A DNA stretch of 38,638 nt from Bacilli bacterium (GTDB lineage Bacteria > Bacillota > Bacilli > RF39 > UBA660), in the NCBI GenBank assembly GCA_017525015.1, contig JAFXUK010000014.1:1-38638 (forward strand), given 5' to 3'. The position numbers and the translations under genes are program-made. Position 1 is the first letter of the stretch; each line of letters starts with the position of its first letter. Shown here one piece after another: positions 24,784-31,254 of this stretch. The notes beneath the pieces are model-generated. The model saw nothing but the letters and a program-made list of their open reading frames with translations. It had not been told where the DNA came from and ran no database searches.

Positions 24784-24862
24784 TGGGTAGATATAGAATC
24801 GCACTATATATCATTACTCGTTTAGAATACATCAGTAATATTCTTCTTATGAACTACTACCC
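24784..24862 (-). tRNA. tRNA-like element, Arg(UCU)-type anticodon loop
   Basis: The 79-nt minus-strand element folds as a cloverleaf. The acceptor is GGGTAG with CTACCC (6 bp). The D-like arm is TTC/GAA with a 7-nt loop lacking GG. The anticodon loop ATTCTAA (anticodon TCT) sits on a 9-bp stem with a 2-nt 5' bulge. The T-stem is TATAG/CTATA with loop TGCGATT. A73 follows, but no CCA is encoded. The long, bulged anticodon stem and missing D-loop GG are not normal. AGA codons are frequent in the phage, so a tRNA-Arg(UCU) would make sense; a degraded gene or a mimic is also possible. Confidence 0.4.
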
Positions 24863-25041
24863 ATATATAACTATTTCCTTATGCAATAACCGAGGTTAGC
24901 CATTACACTAACTTACATAAGATTACGACTAATAGCTTAGCGTGCGGTGGTCGCAACCAACGTAGCTCCCTGTTCGTCTACGTGAATACGTCTTATGACG
25001 TATCTTATCAATTAGAAGCCGATAAGCCAGAGCTTAGAAAG

Positions 25042-25080
25042 GAGTGATAAGGGATTCGCACCCTCAGACATCTTAGGTCT
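25042..25080 (-). other. tRNA-like 3' portion (T-arm and variable-arm-like stems)
   Basis: A 5-bp T-stem (GAGGG with CCCTT, one G-U pair) carries loop TGCGAAT. Directly 5' of it on the minus strand is AGAC-CTAAGAT-GTCT, which has the place of a class II variable arm. I could not find a full 5' acceptor match, so a complete tRNA is not claimed. Confidence 0.35.
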
Positions 25081-25200
25081 ATCTATGAAATAATGAATAA
25101 CAGCATATTTAGGCGTCCTCAGAGAGTTATTACCTCCCACGGGTTCCTTTCGGATTACCCACCATTACTGGCGTGTCTCTTTTCCACCACAAGGACATAT

Positions 25201-25274
25201 TGGTTTCGGTAGTAGGATTTGCACCTCTCCTTAGGAATATGGAACCTACGTGCGACTATCACACCGCTACCGAG
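25201..25274 (-). tRNA. tRNA-like element, Met(CAU)-type, initiator-like ends
   Basis: The 74-nt element on the minus strand ends with an encoded CCA. Acceptor strands are CTCGGTA and TACCGAA, with six pairs and a C1 x A72 mismatch, which is the hallmark of bacterial initiator tRNA. The anticodon-arm region TAGGT-TCCATAT-TCCTA has CAT at 34-36 but C at 33 and a T x T closing mismatch. The D-arm GTGT/GCAC has loop GATAGTC without GG. The T-arm AGAGG-TGCAAAT-CCTAC has only three pairs and G55. Total length and arm spacing fit a tRNA, but too many normal contacts are lost for me to call it a standard functional tRNA. Confidence 0.45.
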
Positions 25275-25354
25275 ATATAAAGCTGATTTTTTTCTTTTTC
25301 AGAGGGCAATCAGCCAGCCTATTTTAATTATTCCACATTATCATTTTAACACTT

Positions 25355-25822
25355 TTATAGTGTATTTTTGGTGTAATAATTGCTTTTTAATTTCTTTTCT
25401 ACATCAGCACTTACCTGCTTAATTCTATCTAGTGAATAGTTAAGTCTATCTGCTATTTGTTGTAGCGTAAAAGTTCTATTTTCATAATACTTTAATTTAA
25501 GAACTTTATACTCTAAATTATCTACTCCTGATATATTCTCTACGTTCTGGAGAATTATCTCCATACGGTATATGCTGTTCTGTAGCTTATCTATCTTCTC
25601 TATTACACGCTTAATCTCGCTATCTATTCCTGATTCTTCTAATTCTGATAGATAAGACACCATTTTATCGTTTTTAGCTCCTCCACCGCTAGTAGAAGCT
25701 TCTGTATATCTAGCTGTTATAGGAAAGTATCTATTGAATATCTCGTCCGCTCTATCTCGTAACGTATTTAAGCGTTCTCTAGCACATAGCAAGTCTGCTA
25801 GTTGTTTATAATAGTTATCCAT
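25355..25822 (-). CDS. Late transcription regulator, DUF1492/ArpU-like
   Basis: The 155-aa protein has N-terminal helices and a C-terminal sigma-region-4-like HTH (about 106-150, LEYKVLKLKYYENRTFTLQQIADRLNY split over helices, then SLDRIKQVSADVEKKL). Proteins of this family sit at the end of phage early operons and switch on packaging and structural genes. Here the late genes begin just downstream, which agrees with that role. Confidence 0.8.
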   Translation of the reverse strand: MDNYYKQLADLLCARERLNTLRDRADEIFNRYFPITARYTEASTSGGGAKNDKMVSYLSELEESGIDSEIKRVIEKIDKLQNSIYRMEIILQNVENISGVDNLEYKVLKLKYYENRTFTLQQIADRLNYSLDRIKQVSADVEKKLKSNYYTKNTL

Positions 25823-25834
25823 TTCTTACCTCCC

Positions 25835-26071
25835 TTATTTTTCTTCTTTTTCGTTTGCTTTAGCTTCTACGTAGTTAATAGCTTCTAGAGCTACTTTTTT
25901 TACAATCTCCCAAGACTGTGGATCTGTCTTACACATATTTACTAATACTTCGTCATTAGTTTTAGCACCGAATCTAACTGTATTAGCTTCTTCGTTTACT
26001 TCTGCTACGACTACCATTAAATCTACTAGAGCTATTTTAGTCTCTGGAGCTTCATTCTTTACCGCTTTCAT
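25835..26071 (-). CDS. Small protein, paralogue of its upstream neighbour
   Basis: The 78-aa protein shares the C-terminal pattern RF-x(12)-[ML]CK-x-DP, then a helix with KK and a final EAKANE-like end, with residues about 65-110 of the gene at 26052-26408. No known family is recognised. It starts behind GGAGGT and overlaps that gene by 20 nt. Confidence 0.65.
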   Translation of the reverse strand: MKAVKNEAPETKIALVDLMVVVAEVNEEANTVRFGAKTNDEVLVNMCKTDPQSWEIVKKVALEAINYVEAKANEKEEK

Positions 26072-26408
26072 TTTGTACCTCCTTTACTTTATTTTCTATG
26101 TTTTCTAGAGCTTGAATAATTGTCTTTTTAATCGCTAGGAACGTGCTAGGATCCTTTTTACATATTCTCTCTAAAAACTCGTTATGATATGTAGAAATAT
26201 CAAACCGTCCGTCATTTTCCCCCTGAGTATATACGACTTTGAATAAGTCTGTTTCTTTCTTTCTAGCTTCTCTTTCTTCCATTTCCTGTAATCTCCTCTC
26301 GTCTATAATAGCGTCTATATCGTAATCGTCTTCGTAGTTTTCTTCCTTAGGCTCGCAATATTCGTCATAACCTGGGTAGTAACTAGGAAGATCTGTTGTA
26401 TCTATCAT
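26052..26408 (-). CDS. Acidic small protein, larger paralogue
   Basis: The 118-aa protein has an acidic, Tyr-rich N-terminal half (about 1-45, DYDIDAIIDERRLQEMEE) and a C-terminal half (about 55-112) related to the next gene: DGRFD, ICKKDPSTF, IKKTIIQALENIENKVKE. Tandem duplication and loss of the acidic part would explain the pair. Function unknown. It overlaps the small membrane gene upstream by ATGA. Confidence 0.65.
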   Translation of the reverse strand: MIDTTDLPSYYPGYDEYCEPKEENYEDDYDIDAIIDERRLQEMEEREARKKETDLFKVVYTQGENDGRFDISTYHNEFLERICKKDPSTFLAIKKTIIQALENIENKVKEVQNESGKE

Positions 26409-26563
26409 TTCTTTTTCCCCATTCTTATTTTTCTATAATTATAAGGTCTTTTCTTTACGATAAAACTTATATAAAACGCTCGAAGTAAACATTCTAGAAA
26501 AGCTACGAGAAATACTAATATTATTATTAAAACAACATAACCTATCACTTTAATTACTATCAT
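26405..26563 (-). CDS. Small single-span membrane protein (52 aa)
   Basis: MIVIKVIGYVVLIIILVF and a following hydrophobic run give one transmembrane helix (about 2-34), then a basic tail (KKRPYNYRKIRMGKKK). GAGG lies 8 nt before ATG and the stop overlaps the next start (ATGA), so it fits the operon exactly. Its role is unknown; its N-terminus resembles that of the next upstream gene only in hydrophobicity. Confidence 0.65.
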   Translation of the reverse strand: MIVIKVIGYVVLIIILVFLVAFLECLLRAFYISFIVKKRPYNYRKIRMGKKK

Positions 26564-26567
26564 ATAA

Positions 26568-27014
26568 TTACCTCATTTCTTTTATTATTCCGTTAATAAG
26601 TTCTGTTACAGCCTTAACGCTTTCGTCTTCTCTACCATTGAATAGTTTTTCGGCTATATAACCAACATCTTTATCAGAATCTATTTTAAATCCGAAACTA
26701 CCAATACTCATAATACTTACAAACAAGTCAGTATATCTTAATCCTCGTTGATAACCTCCTGTACCTAAAGCTTTATAAGTAAATAAAATATCGTAGTGAG
26801 TATATATATTATCAGTCCAACCTATAAATACATTTAAGCCTTGCATTAAATTACCAGCTATTACTTTATAGGTTTCCTCCCCATTGATAATCTCGTCATA
26901 TTCGTTTTTATTGAATCTCATTATTACTCCCTCCTCACACATACTAGAAACTTTTAAACAACACATCAGAAATATTAAGAAAATTAAAATCAATACACCT
27001 AATACGTAAATCAT
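26568..27014 (-). CDS. Membrane-anchored phage protein of unknown function
   Basis: The 148-aa protein has an N-terminal transmembrane helix (about 2-20, IYVLGVLILIFLIFLMCCL) and a cytoplasmic or outer domain of about 115 aa (RFNKNEYDEIINGEETYKV ... GYIAEKLFNG). It overlaps the ASCH gene by four bases. No family is recognised. Confidence 0.6.
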   Translation of the reverse strand: MIYVLGVLILIFLIFLMCCLKVSSMCEEGVIMRFNKNEYDEIINGEETYKVIAGNLMQGLNVFIGWTDNIYTHYDILFTYKALGTGGYQRGLRYTDLFVSIMSIGSFGFKIDSDKDVGYIAEKLFNGREDESVKAVTELINGIIKEMR

Positions 27015-27340
27015 AATTCCCTCATACTTAATATAGTTAACACATAATACCTTTTACCTGGTATCGCTCCCCATTTTTCTTTACCATACCCTTTTTTTAT
27101 TCTTACATAACATTCAATACTAGGACTATCTTTTCTATAGCCATTCCTTAAAATGATTTCTTTATGAACTTCTGGATTAGCGTCTTCTTTTAATAAATAT
27201 TCTTCTAAACCTACTCCAGAAGCAATATAGTTGCTATAAAACCTACTAGCATAATAAGCTTTTATTTCTCTATATTCTTCTTTCTTTTCTCCAGACTTAA
27301 TCATATCGAACCATTTTTTCTTAATTGGTAGTGTTAGCAT
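27011..27340 (-). CDS. ASCH-domain protein
   Basis: The 109-aa protein begins LPIKKKWFDMIKSGEKKEEYREIKAYY, split here as LPIKKKWFDMIKSG and EKKEEYREIK, the start of ASCH (PUA-like, RNA-binding) domains common in phages; it ends with a strand KRYYVLTI. Such proteins are thought to bind RNA or modified nucleotides, and no enzyme activity is assured. Confidence 0.75.
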   Translation of the reverse strand: MLTLPIKKKWFDMIKSGEKKEEYREIKAYYASRFYSNYIASGVGLEEYLLKEDANPEVHKEIILRNGYRKDSPSIECYVRIKKGYGKEKWGAIPGKRYYVLTILSMREL

Positions 27341-27554
27341 AGATAGCCTCCTCTAAGTCGTTGATTGTATATAATCTTTTCCACGGAGATATAAAACTCT
27401 TTTTAGTAAATACAAAGAACCTTAATTCTTGCTGTTCTAATAATTGTCTAATCTCAGAATATAAATCCCAGACGTGTTCTCCTGTTAATAAAATATCTGT
27501 AGTTTCTCCTATATAACAGGGAGATTTAATTACTTTTATCTTTATCTTTTTCAT
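27321..27554 (-). CDS. Hypothetical early protein (77 aa)
   Basis: A mixed alpha/beta small protein (IKIKVIKSPCYIG; VWDLYSEIRQLLEQ; YTINDLEEAIYAN). It overlaps both neighbours by 20-29 nt, which argues that it is translated as part of the early operon. No family recognised. Confidence 0.55.
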   Translation of the reverse strand: MKKIKIKVIKSPCYIGETTDILLTGEHVWDLYSEIRQLLEQQELRFFVFTKKSFISPWKRLYTINDLEEAIYANTTN

Positions 27555-27753
27555 AAATACCCTCCCTATATTCTTTAGCTATGTTATAGATGTAATTCCA
27601 ATCCAGGATTACCATATCTCCGTCTGGAAATACTATTATTGGAGCATAATTAAAGGTTGTTCTTAATTCTACTTCTTCTCCACTATCTAACGTACCTTTA
27701 CCTACATATCTAGTACATATTAACTTATTATCAGTGTGTTTAATTATTTCCAT
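27526..27753 (-). CDS. Hypothetical early protein (75 aa)
   Basis: I place the start at MEIIKHTDN because GGTGG lies just upstream; the longer reading begins with a GTG inside that site. The protein is strand-rich (KLICTRYVGKGTLDSGEEVELRT in parts) with an acidic/basic tail. No family recognised. Confidence 0.55.
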   Translation of the reverse strand: MEIIKHTDNKLICTRYVGKGTLDSGEEVELRTTFNYAPIIVFPDGDMVILDWNYIYNIAKEYREGIYEKDKDKSN

Positions 27754-27755
27754 AA

Positions 27756-28058
27756 TTACCACCTGTAACTATTATGAGAAATCCTTTTGTTTTCCATTTT
27801 TTCGTAAAGTTCTTTCTCACTCATTCTTTTAAAAGCTATAGATGTATCAAAAGTTATTTTATCTAAGATTATATTTATACCTGATATTTTTCCTTGAACT
27901 TCTGCATAAGCTATTTTAATTTCTTCCAAGCCTTTTTTTGTGTCTTTATAATCTTCTAAATCTCTCTCATATTGTCTGTTTTCTTTATATAAGCGATTAT
28001 TTCTTTCCTCTAATTCTTTTATTTCTCGTTTTAATCCTGCTATAGTTTCTTTTTTCAC
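27756..28058 (-). CDS. Coiled-coil early protein
   Basis: The 100-aa protein is a coiled coil over about 1-50 (LKREIKELEERNNRLYKEN), followed by a helical C-terminus. It overlaps the next gene by one base. No enzymatic motif is visible. Confidence 0.6.
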   Translation of the reverse strand: MKKETIAGLKREIKELEERNNRLYKENRQYERDLEDYKDTKKGLEEIKIAYAEVQGKISGINIILDKITFDTSIAFKRMSEKELYEKMENKRISHNSYRW

Positions 28059-28267
28059 TATGCAACACCTCCTTGTTTTCTTAATAAGGCTCTTTGTTTT
28101 CTTTCTTCATAGTGGATTCTATGAGATATTTTGCTATCAAAGTTAGTACAAGTTCTACACTTAGTTCTAAATCTTGTATGTTCTTTGTTAGCCCAAGCCC
28201 AGTATTCTGGTATTAGTGGCTTAGTTTCTCCACAGCCATAACACCACCTTTTTTCTTTTAGATCCAT
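28058..28267 (-). CDS. Small zinc-binding protein
   Basis: The 69-aa basic protein has two CxxC-type pairs, CYGC (9-12) and CRTC (about 37-40), which should bind one zinc, and a basic C-terminal helix (HYEERKQRALLRKQ). It resembles HNH-like treble-clef fragments in phages but lacks the catalytic His residues, so nuclease activity is not claimed. Confidence 0.65.
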   Translation of the reverse strand: MDLKEKRWCYGCGETKPLIPEYWAWANKEHTRFRTKCRTCTNFDSKISHRIHYEERKQRALLRKQGGVA

Positions 28268-28275
28268 ATTTCCTC

Positions 28276-28551
28276 CTATTTATACAGATTACACGCTATA
28301 TCATTTTTACGTATATCTGTAGCCTGTGAAGATGTTATTCCTAACTTTTCACATTTAAAATACTTGCGATTGTATCTCATTTCTTTAAAATAGATACAAT
28401 TCTTACAATAAAATCCTTTTTTATAACCGTGAATACTTCTAAATAGACTTTTTTTAGTTATTCTTCCACCGTGTTTTAAGTCTTTTTCCTCTGACATCTC
28501 ACTAAGAGCTATTGAGTTTCCGAATATATCTATTTGTCTGTACTCACTCAT
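28276..28551 (-). CDS. Cys-rich small protein
   Basis: The 91-aa product starts at MSEYRQIDIFG; the ATG overlaps the end of the upstream gene by 8 nt. The C-terminus has FYCKNC, then C at KYFKCEK and a last C at IACNLYK, a four-Cys zinc site common in small phage proteins. Role unknown. Confidence 0.6.
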   Translation of the reverse strand: MSEYRQIDIFGNSIALSEMSEEKDLKHGGRITKKSLFRSIHGYKKGFYCKNCIYFKEMRYNRKYFKCEKLGITSSQATDIRKNDIACNLYK

Positions 28552-28873
28552 TCTCGTAGTTCTCCTGGCATTGGAACAGAGCTTCTTCGGCTTCGTCATA
28601 TAACATACTGTAATAGTAAGCGTCTATACCACACTCTCTAATATCTTCTTTTAGATAAGCGTTTTCGTCTTCTAACATTTTTACTTTTTCTACTAGATCA
28701 TTAGTAAATACTGTCATTACATAACCCCAGAAGCAAGCTATACCAGCCACTCCAATAGATAATCCTATTAAGATTACCTTAAATACGTCTCCACTAAGAA
28801 ACGACTTTAATTTCTTTAGCAACTTTTTTACGTTTTCTTTCACGTTTCTTAGCCTCCTTTTTGGTACCGACAT
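28544..28873 (-). CDS. Membrane protein with coiled coil
   Basis: The 109-aa protein has a basic N-terminus, one transmembrane segment (about 31-56) and a helical acidic C-terminus (LVEKVKMLEDENAYLKEDI). AAGGA lies 7 nt before ATG. Its first 80 nt overlap the end of the upstream gene in another frame, which is unusually long; both frames look like genuine protein. Confidence 0.55.
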   Translation of the reverse strand: MSVPKRRLRNVKENVKKLLKKLKSFLSGDVFKVILIGLSIGVAGIACFWGYVMTVFTNDLVEKVKMLEDENAYLKEDIRECGIDAYYYSMLYDEAEEALFQCQENYENE

Positions 28874-29153
28874 TTATGTCCTTACCAACCTCTCCGACAG
28901 GAATGTCGGCGACTTCTTCCTTTTCTATGCTTTCTTCTGTAACTTCTTCTTTTGGCTTATTTTTTTCTTTTTCTTCACGTAGTTTTTTATGTAAGTCTTT
29001 GATTTGTTGTTGATAATTTGTTATAAGTTTATCTTGTTGTTCTAGTCTCATTTCCTTTTCTAAAGTTCCATATTTAATACCTAAGAATCCTAATACTAAA
29101 ACTATGATAGCTACTATAAGTAACACACTTAATAAAGTTTCTACAACGCTCAT
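28794..29153 (-). CDS. Membrane-anchored coiled-coil protein with basic tail
   Basis: The 119-aa protein has an N-terminal transmembrane helix (about 5-26), a coiled coil (about 30-67) and a Lys/Arg-rich end (KKEAKKRERKRKKVAKEIK). The design resembles the downstream membrane protein and may be a related pair. The basic end lies in the stretch of overlapping genes. Confidence 0.6.
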   Translation of the reverse strand: MSVVETLLSVLLIVAIIVLVLGFLGIKYGTLEKEMRLEQQDKLITNYQQQIKDLHKKLREEKEKNKPKEEVTEESIEKEEVADIPVGEVGKDINVGTKKEAKKRERKRKKVAKEIKVVS

Positions 29154-29335
29154 TCGCTTACTACCTCCTTACATTGAACGCATATTATTTTTTCTCTACC
29201 GTTCTTTCCCTTAACCCTCTGGAATAATGTAAGTTTTTTACATTTAGGACAAGCGTGTTTAGGCTTTTTACCATATTTAGTAAGCATATCTTCACGCTCT
29301 TTATTTCTCCTTAATTTTCTAGCTAAAGACGACAT
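29150..29335 (-). CDS. Small zinc-ribbon protein
   Basis: The 61-aa basic protein has CPKC (29-32) and CVQC (52-55) pairs around a short beta-turn, a zinc ribbon. The N-terminal 25 residues are Arg/Lys-rich. It overlaps the next gene by ATGA. It may bind nucleic acid. Confidence 0.65.
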   Translation of the reverse strand: MSSLARKLRRNKEREDMLTKYGKKPKHACPKCKKLTLFQRVKGKNGREKIICVQCKEVVSE

Positions 29336-29336
29336 A

Positions 29337-29558
29337 TTATCTTCCTCCCTGTATTACATCAGAGATTTTAATAACTAAATCGTGTATAACTTGAGCTTTT
29401 ATAAGATTGTCTTGTGCTTCGTCCATAAGACAATTTTTAGCTTTCTCCTCTTTTTCTGGATCTGGATTATTTCCAGTAAGCACCTTATTTAGATTCAATA
29501 AACGATCTAAAGTATCTTGTTGTACTTCTCTTTCTTTCATAATAATTTCTTCTAACAT
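29337..29558 (-). CDS. Hypothetical helical early protein
   Basis: The 73-aa protein is mostly helical and acidic (DTLDRLLNLNKVLTG; AQVIHDLVIKISDVI). It sits 2 nt from both neighbours. No family recognised. Confidence 0.55.
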   Translation of the reverse strand: MLEEIIMKEREVQQDTLDRLLNLNKVLTGNNPDPEKEEKAKNCLMDEAQDNLIKAQVIHDLVIKISDVIQGGR

Positions 29559-29560
29559 AT

Positions 29561-29881
29561 TTATTCCTCCTCTTTTTTAACTGTTAGTAAATAATCTAAA
29601 ATGGTATATTTCCCCTTTTCTTTATGAATTTTCCAAGCTATTTTATTAGCCTCGTTTCTTTGAACCCCCTGACTCATTAAGAGTTTTATAAATCTTTTCC
29701 TAGATATTTGTTTATCTAGAAAACTTAACTTTGGTTTTATCTGCTCCCATACATCTACGAAAGCTTTAGTTAGAGCGTTAGCTATGTTACTTATAGCTTT
29801 TGCTACAGGTACCATAGCTTCGCTAACTTTTTCTCCAAACTCTTTAAATGCTACAGATAAATCCGTTTCGTTATCTTCCAT
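29561..29881 (-). CDS. Hypothetical early protein with helical C-terminal domain
   Basis: The likely product is 106 aa starting at MEDNETDLSV; an earlier start would run through the HNH gene. The N-terminal half is hydrophobic-helical (VAKAISNIANALTKAF), and the C-terminus (ISRKRFIKLLMSQGVQRNEANKIAWKI) resembles a small HTH or three-helix bundle. No strong ribosome site is present. Confidence 0.55.
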   Translation of the reverse strand: MEDNETDLSVAFKEFGEKVSEAMVPVAKAISNIANALTKAFVDVWEQIKPKLSFLDKQISRKRFIKLLMSQGVQRNEANKIAWKIHKEKGKYTILDYLLTVKKEEE

Positions 29882-30224
29882 ATTTTTTATACACCTGGTC
29901 TTCCTTGCACCAACTTTCGCCATAATGTTTCTTCATATAGGCAACGATTATAGCGTCTATTCTATCGTGCTGTTCTTTAGTTCCATTATCGTAATAATGG
30001 TGGCACCGATTTTCTGTTAAGTTAGTACATAGAGTAACAATATTAGTAACTATTCCCATACCGCCTTTACTTCTAGGGACAACGTGAGCGTTAGGCATTA
30101 CGTTATAGGTATTTCCACATACAACGCAACGCCCTTTATCACGTTCCCATACTTCGAGTTTTACTTGACGAGTAATATCAGTAGCTTTAGCTCTTTTAGA
30201 CTTCAATCTCTTAGTCCTTATCAA
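29871..30224 (-). CDS. HNH endonuclease
   Basis: The 117-aa protein has the HNH fold: CVVC (33-36), AHVVPRSKGG (46-55), NIVTLC (61-66) and HHYYDNG (75-81). Phage HNH proteins nick DNA, often in packaging or as mobile elements; here the gene lies within the early operon. The reading opens with TTG. A second TTG at 30206 has a better-placed TAAGGA, so the first six residues are uncertain. Confidence 0.85.
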   Translation of the reverse strand: MIRTKRLKSKRAKATDITRQVKLEVWERDKGRCVVCGNTYNVMPNAHVVPRSKGGMGIVTNIVTLCTNLTENRCHHYYDNGTKEQHDRIDAIIVAYMKKHYGESWCKEDQVYKKYGR

Positions 30225-30568
30225 TTACTAACGACTCCGTATTTTTCATATCTAGTTATGAACTTTAATTCTTCTTCGGCTTTATTCCACATCATACGAG
30301 CGTCTTCGTGCATATATTGTAATTGTCTATATCTCTGATACGCCCAGTCTCTAAAATCCGTCTTAGAAGAATCGTGGAGCCTTGCTATTTTGCTAGCCAT
30401 ACTAGCTATATCACTCCAGCGTTGAGCTAAAGCCCACGCTTCTAGTTTTACATCAAAACAAGTGTTAGGATCTGATATATCTAAAGCTAAGTATCTTCTA
30501 GCTAGTTCTCTATATTGCTCGCAATCTTCTTTAATTTCGCTATAGTCTTCAAACTCGCTTTTAACCAT
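30221..30568 (-). CDS. Hypothetical early protein beside SSB
   Basis: The 115-aa protein is helical (CEQYRELARRYLALDI; KLEAWALAQRWSDIASMASKI; FRDWAYQRYRQLQYM) with several Trp. It overlaps SSB by one base and the next gene by four. No family recognised. Confidence 0.6.
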   Translation of the reverse strand: MVKSEFEDYSEIKEDCEQYRELARRYLALDISDPNTCFDVKLEAWALAQRWSDIASMASKIARLHDSSKTDFRDWAYQRYRQLQYMHEDARMMWNKAEEELKFITRYEKYGVVSN

Positions 30569-31014
30569 TAAAACGGTAGATCGTCGTCGCTTAATTGATA
30601 TTCGTTATCATATAGCGACGCTTGCTCCTCTGTAGGTTCTTCGTATGGTATAGTTTCTTCACTAGGATTACTTTCTTCTTGAGTATTTCCGTCCTTAGGT
30701 TTAGGATCTAAGAACTCGACTCTATCAGCCATAATCTCAGTAACATATTTAGTATTTCCGTCTGATGTTTCATAACTTCTACTTCTTAATTCTCCTGTTA
30801 CATTAACTAAAGAACCTTTATGTAAATATTTCTTGCAGTTTTCAGCTTGAGTTCCCCAGATAATAACTGTAAAGAAGTAGGCTGTATCAGATTCTCCCTC
30901 TTTAATAAAACTTTTTCTTACCGCTATAGGAAATTGAGCTACAGCCTTATTGCTAGGGGTATATCTTAAATCAATATCTCTAGCTAATCTTCCTGTCTGT
31001 ACTACTAGATTCAT
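30568..31014 (-). CDS. ssb: Single-stranded DNA-binding protein
   Basis: The 148-aa protein has the bacterial SSB OB fold (LVVQTGRLARDIDLRYTP; FFTVIIWGTQAENCKKYL; GSLVNVTGELRSRSYE), an acidic linker, and the C-terminal tip DDDLPF, which recruits replication and recombination partners. It works with the RecT and YqaJ proteins encoded just upstream. Confidence 0.95.
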   Translation of the reverse strand: MNLVVQTGRLARDIDLRYTPSNKAVAQFPIAVRKSFIKEGESDTAYFFTVIIWGTQAENCKKYLHKGSLVNVTGELRSRSYETSDGNTKYVTEIMADRVEFLDPKPKDGNTQEESNPSEETIPYEEPTEEQASLYDNEYQLSDDDLPF

Positions 31015-31240
31015 TTTTTACCTCCTTTGTTTCCTCGAAAAGTATATCTGTAACCTTATTTAGTCGGTCTTGATATTCTTTTACTAGCTTTAATAAATCT
31101 TCTGTAAAACTAATTTCTAAATCACACATATACTTAGTAGGTTTATCTAATTTGTCATATTCTTTTTTAACTCTTTCTTTTTCGTCTTCAAGATAACCCC
31201 CTACGTATCTTTCCAACTTTTGTAAGTTTACGATATACAT
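30980..31240 (-). CDS. Hypothetical coiled-coil early protein
   Basis: The 86-aa charged helical protein (VGGYLEDEKERVKKEYDKL; LLKLVKEYQDRLNKV) overlaps ssb by 35 nt. No family recognised. Confidence 0.55.
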   Translation of the reverse strand: MYIVNLQKLERYVGGYLEDEKERVKKEYDKLDKPTKYMCDLEISFTEDLLKLVKEYQDRLNKVTDILFEETKEVKNESSSTDRKIS

Positions 31241-31254
31241 AACTTTTCCCCTTT

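Larger units (their letters stand above)
24568..25354 (-). ncRNA. Non-coding region of about 790 nt with several tRNA-like folds
   Basis: I find no convincing ORF on either strand. On the minus strand at least three T-arm-like stems with 7-nt loops are visible: TGCAAAT (element 25201-25274), TGCGAAT (25049-25065) and TGCGATT (24792-24808). They match the tRNA T-loop pattern T-T-C-R-A-N-Y except for G at position 55. Other stems include an anticodon-arm-like 8-bp stem with loop CTTCTAA (25004-25026), a perfect 6-bp stem at 24987-25002, and the Leu-tRNA-like D-arm start TGGTGGAA with ACACGCC near 25170-25190. The region lies between the late regulator and the packaging genes. Confidence 0.6.

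Noticed and set aside
25219..25422. Plus-strand ORF over the tRNA-like element
   Set aside because: No ribosome site, overlaps the tRNA-like fold and the late regulator gene on the other strand.
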